Below are positions 6,238-7,204 of a stretch of DNA of 7,204 nucleotides, piece by piece. How positions within the stretch are numbered: position 1 is the stretch's first letter; each line of letters begins with the position of its first letter. Made by a program: the position numbers and the translations under genes. The stretch covers positions 1-7,204 of the forward strand of contig JACZTQ010000162.1 of NCBI GenBank assembly GCA_022573605.1. Reading direction: 5' to 3'. This DNA is from Pseudomonadota bacterium. GTDB taxonomy: Bacteria > Pseudomonadota > Alphaproteobacteria > Rhodobacterales > Rhodobacteraceae. A model generated the notes under the pieces. The model did not search any database. It was not told the origin of the DNA and worked only from the letters and a program-made list of their open reading frames with translations.

Positions 6238-7204
6238 ATGGACAGGACAATCCGCTTCATTTTGAACGGCGAGACGGTGGAGATAACGGACCTGCCACCC
6301 AACACGACGCTGCTGAACTGGCTGCGCTACCGGCGCCATCTGACCGGCACCAAGGAGGGCTGCGCCGAGGGCGACTGCGGCGCCTGCACGGTGGCGATCC
6401 GGGAGCTCGACGGCACGGGTGATTCCGGGGGCGGGCTGGTGACCATGCCGGTGAACGCCTGCATCCAGCTCTTGCCGATGCTGCACGGCAAGGAGGTGGT
6501 CACGGTCGAGCGGCTGGCCTCGCCCGAGGGCGCGCTGCATCCGGTGCAGGCGGCGCTGTCGGAGTGTCACGGCTCGCAATGCGGCTTCTGCACCCCGGGC
6601 TTCGTGATGAGCATGTGGGTGGCCTACCGGGCGGAGGCGAAGCCGGATCTGGCGCGGACCAACGACCTGCTGGCGGGGAATCTCTGCCGCTGCACCGGCT
6701 ACGGGCCGATCATCGAGGCCACGGCGCAGGCCTATGACCGCCCGCGCGCCGACTGGGACGATGCGGATGCCGAGGCCGCCGCCGGGCGGCTCGCGGCGCT
6801 GGCCTCCGACGAGACGCTGGATTACGCGGCCGGGGACAGGCGGTTTTGGGCGCCCGCGACACTGGACGAATTCGCCGCATTGGTCGAGGCGCACCCTGAG
6901 GCGACGATCCTGTCCGGGGCGACCGATGTCGGGCTGTGGGTGACCAAGCACGCCTTCGATCCGGCCGAGATGATCCATACCGGCCGGGTCGCCGAGTTGC
7001 GCCAGATGCGGGAGGTGGACGGCGCGCTGTGGATCGGCGCCGGGGTCACCTATCGCGCCGCGCGGGCGCGGATCACGGCGCTGTATCCGGATATCGGCGA
7101 GTTGATCCGGCGGCTCGGCGCGACCCAGGTGCGGGCTGCCGGGACCATTGGCGGCAACATCGCCAACGGCTCGCCGATCGGCGACATGCCACCGGCCCTG
7201 ATCG
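6238..7204 (+). CDS. xdhA: Xanthine dehydrogenase small subunit, 2Fe-2S/FAD (partial, 3' end missing)
   Basis: This subunit carries electrons from the molybdenum subunit XdhB to NAD+ while hypoxanthine and xanthine are oxidised to urate. The frame runs from ATG 6238 to the window edge, 322 complete codons, against about 460 residues for bacterial XdhA, so the C-terminal part of the FAD domain is missing. Residues 1-80 are a plant-type ferredoxin domain with 2Fe-2S ligands C42, C47, C50 and C75 (GCAEGDCGAC). Residues 81-165 form the helical second 2Fe-2S domain with C115, C118 (QCGFC) and C150, C152 (CRC). From about 205 the FAD-binding domain begins, with ILSGATDVGLWVTK (224-237) and AAGTIGGNIANGSPIGDMPP (300-319). 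GGAAG (6228-6232), inside the end of hiuH, is the ribosome-binding site. The gene is tightly coupled to hiuH; xdhB and the maturation factor xdhC are expected downstream. Confidence 0.96.
   Translation, partial: MDRTIRFILNGETVEITDLPPNTTLLNWLRYRRHLTGTKEGCAEGDCGACTVAIRELDGTGDSGGGLVTMPVNACIQLLPMLHGKEVVTVERLASPEGALHPVQAALSECHGSQCGFCTPGFVMSMWVAYRAEAKPDLARTNDLLAGNLCRCTGYGPIIEATAQAYDRPRADWDDADAEAAAGRLAALASDETLDYAAGDRRFWAPATLDEFAALVEAHPEATILSGATDVGLWVTKHAFDPAEMIHTGRVAELRQMREVDGALWIGAGVTYRAARARITALYPDIGELIRRLGATQVRAAGTIGGNIANGSPIGDMPPALI

Noticed and set aside
5734..6978. Minus-strand frame antisense to hiuH and xdhA
   Set aside because: No domain visible; the plus strand encodes two enzymes with intact catalytic and FeS ligand motifs.

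Overview
The window is compact, very GC-rich bacterial DNA with strong G/C third-position bias and long open shadow frames. Together with the gene types (a BMP-family purine/nucleoside ABC importer beside hiuH and xdhA), this suggests an alphaproteobacterium, perhaps Rhodobacterales or Rhodospirillales. The assignment is inference from composition and gene content only.

Layout: (1) Positions 1-91 hold the last 29 codons of a gene that looks like a farnesyl/polyprenyl diphosphate synthase. (2) Positions 92-247 are a regulatory leader with a 12-bp palindrome, an inverted repeat lying on a TTGACA box, and two successive direct duplications. The second duplication doubles the start-codon region of the next gene. 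(3) Positions 248-5026 are a four-gene operon on the plus strand: a double-domain ABC ATPase, two BPD_transp_2-type permeases and a periplasmic BMP-family binding protein. A clear intrinsic terminator (5049-5075) closes it. (4) Positions 5101-5690, on the minus strand, hold a two-gene type II toxin-antitoxin cassette (ParD-like antitoxin, then RelE/ParE-like toxin) with its own promoter and candidate operator. (5) Positions 5883-7204, plus strand, start a purine-oxidation operon: hiuH (5-hydroxyisourate hydrolase), then xdhA (xanthine dehydrogenase FeS/FAD subunit), which runs off the right edge.

How it works together: the importer probably brings purine bases or nucleosides into the cell. 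Xanthine dehydrogenase oxidises hypoxanthine and xanthine to urate. A urate oxidase not seen here would give 5-hydroxyisourate, which HiuH hydrolyses towards allantoin. Both plus-strand purine transcription units have A/T-rich inverted repeats built from TTTGA/TCAAA half-sites over their putative -35 boxes, with a shared GACAAT core, so one regulator might control both. The toxin-antitoxin pair sits between them in the opposite orientation and looks like an independent accessory insertion.

I did not find a clearly new system. The points most worth a second look are the duplicated start region that creates a five-codon upstream ORF overlapping the ATPase start, the shared operator-like repeats, and the toxin-antitoxin cassette inside a purine locus.
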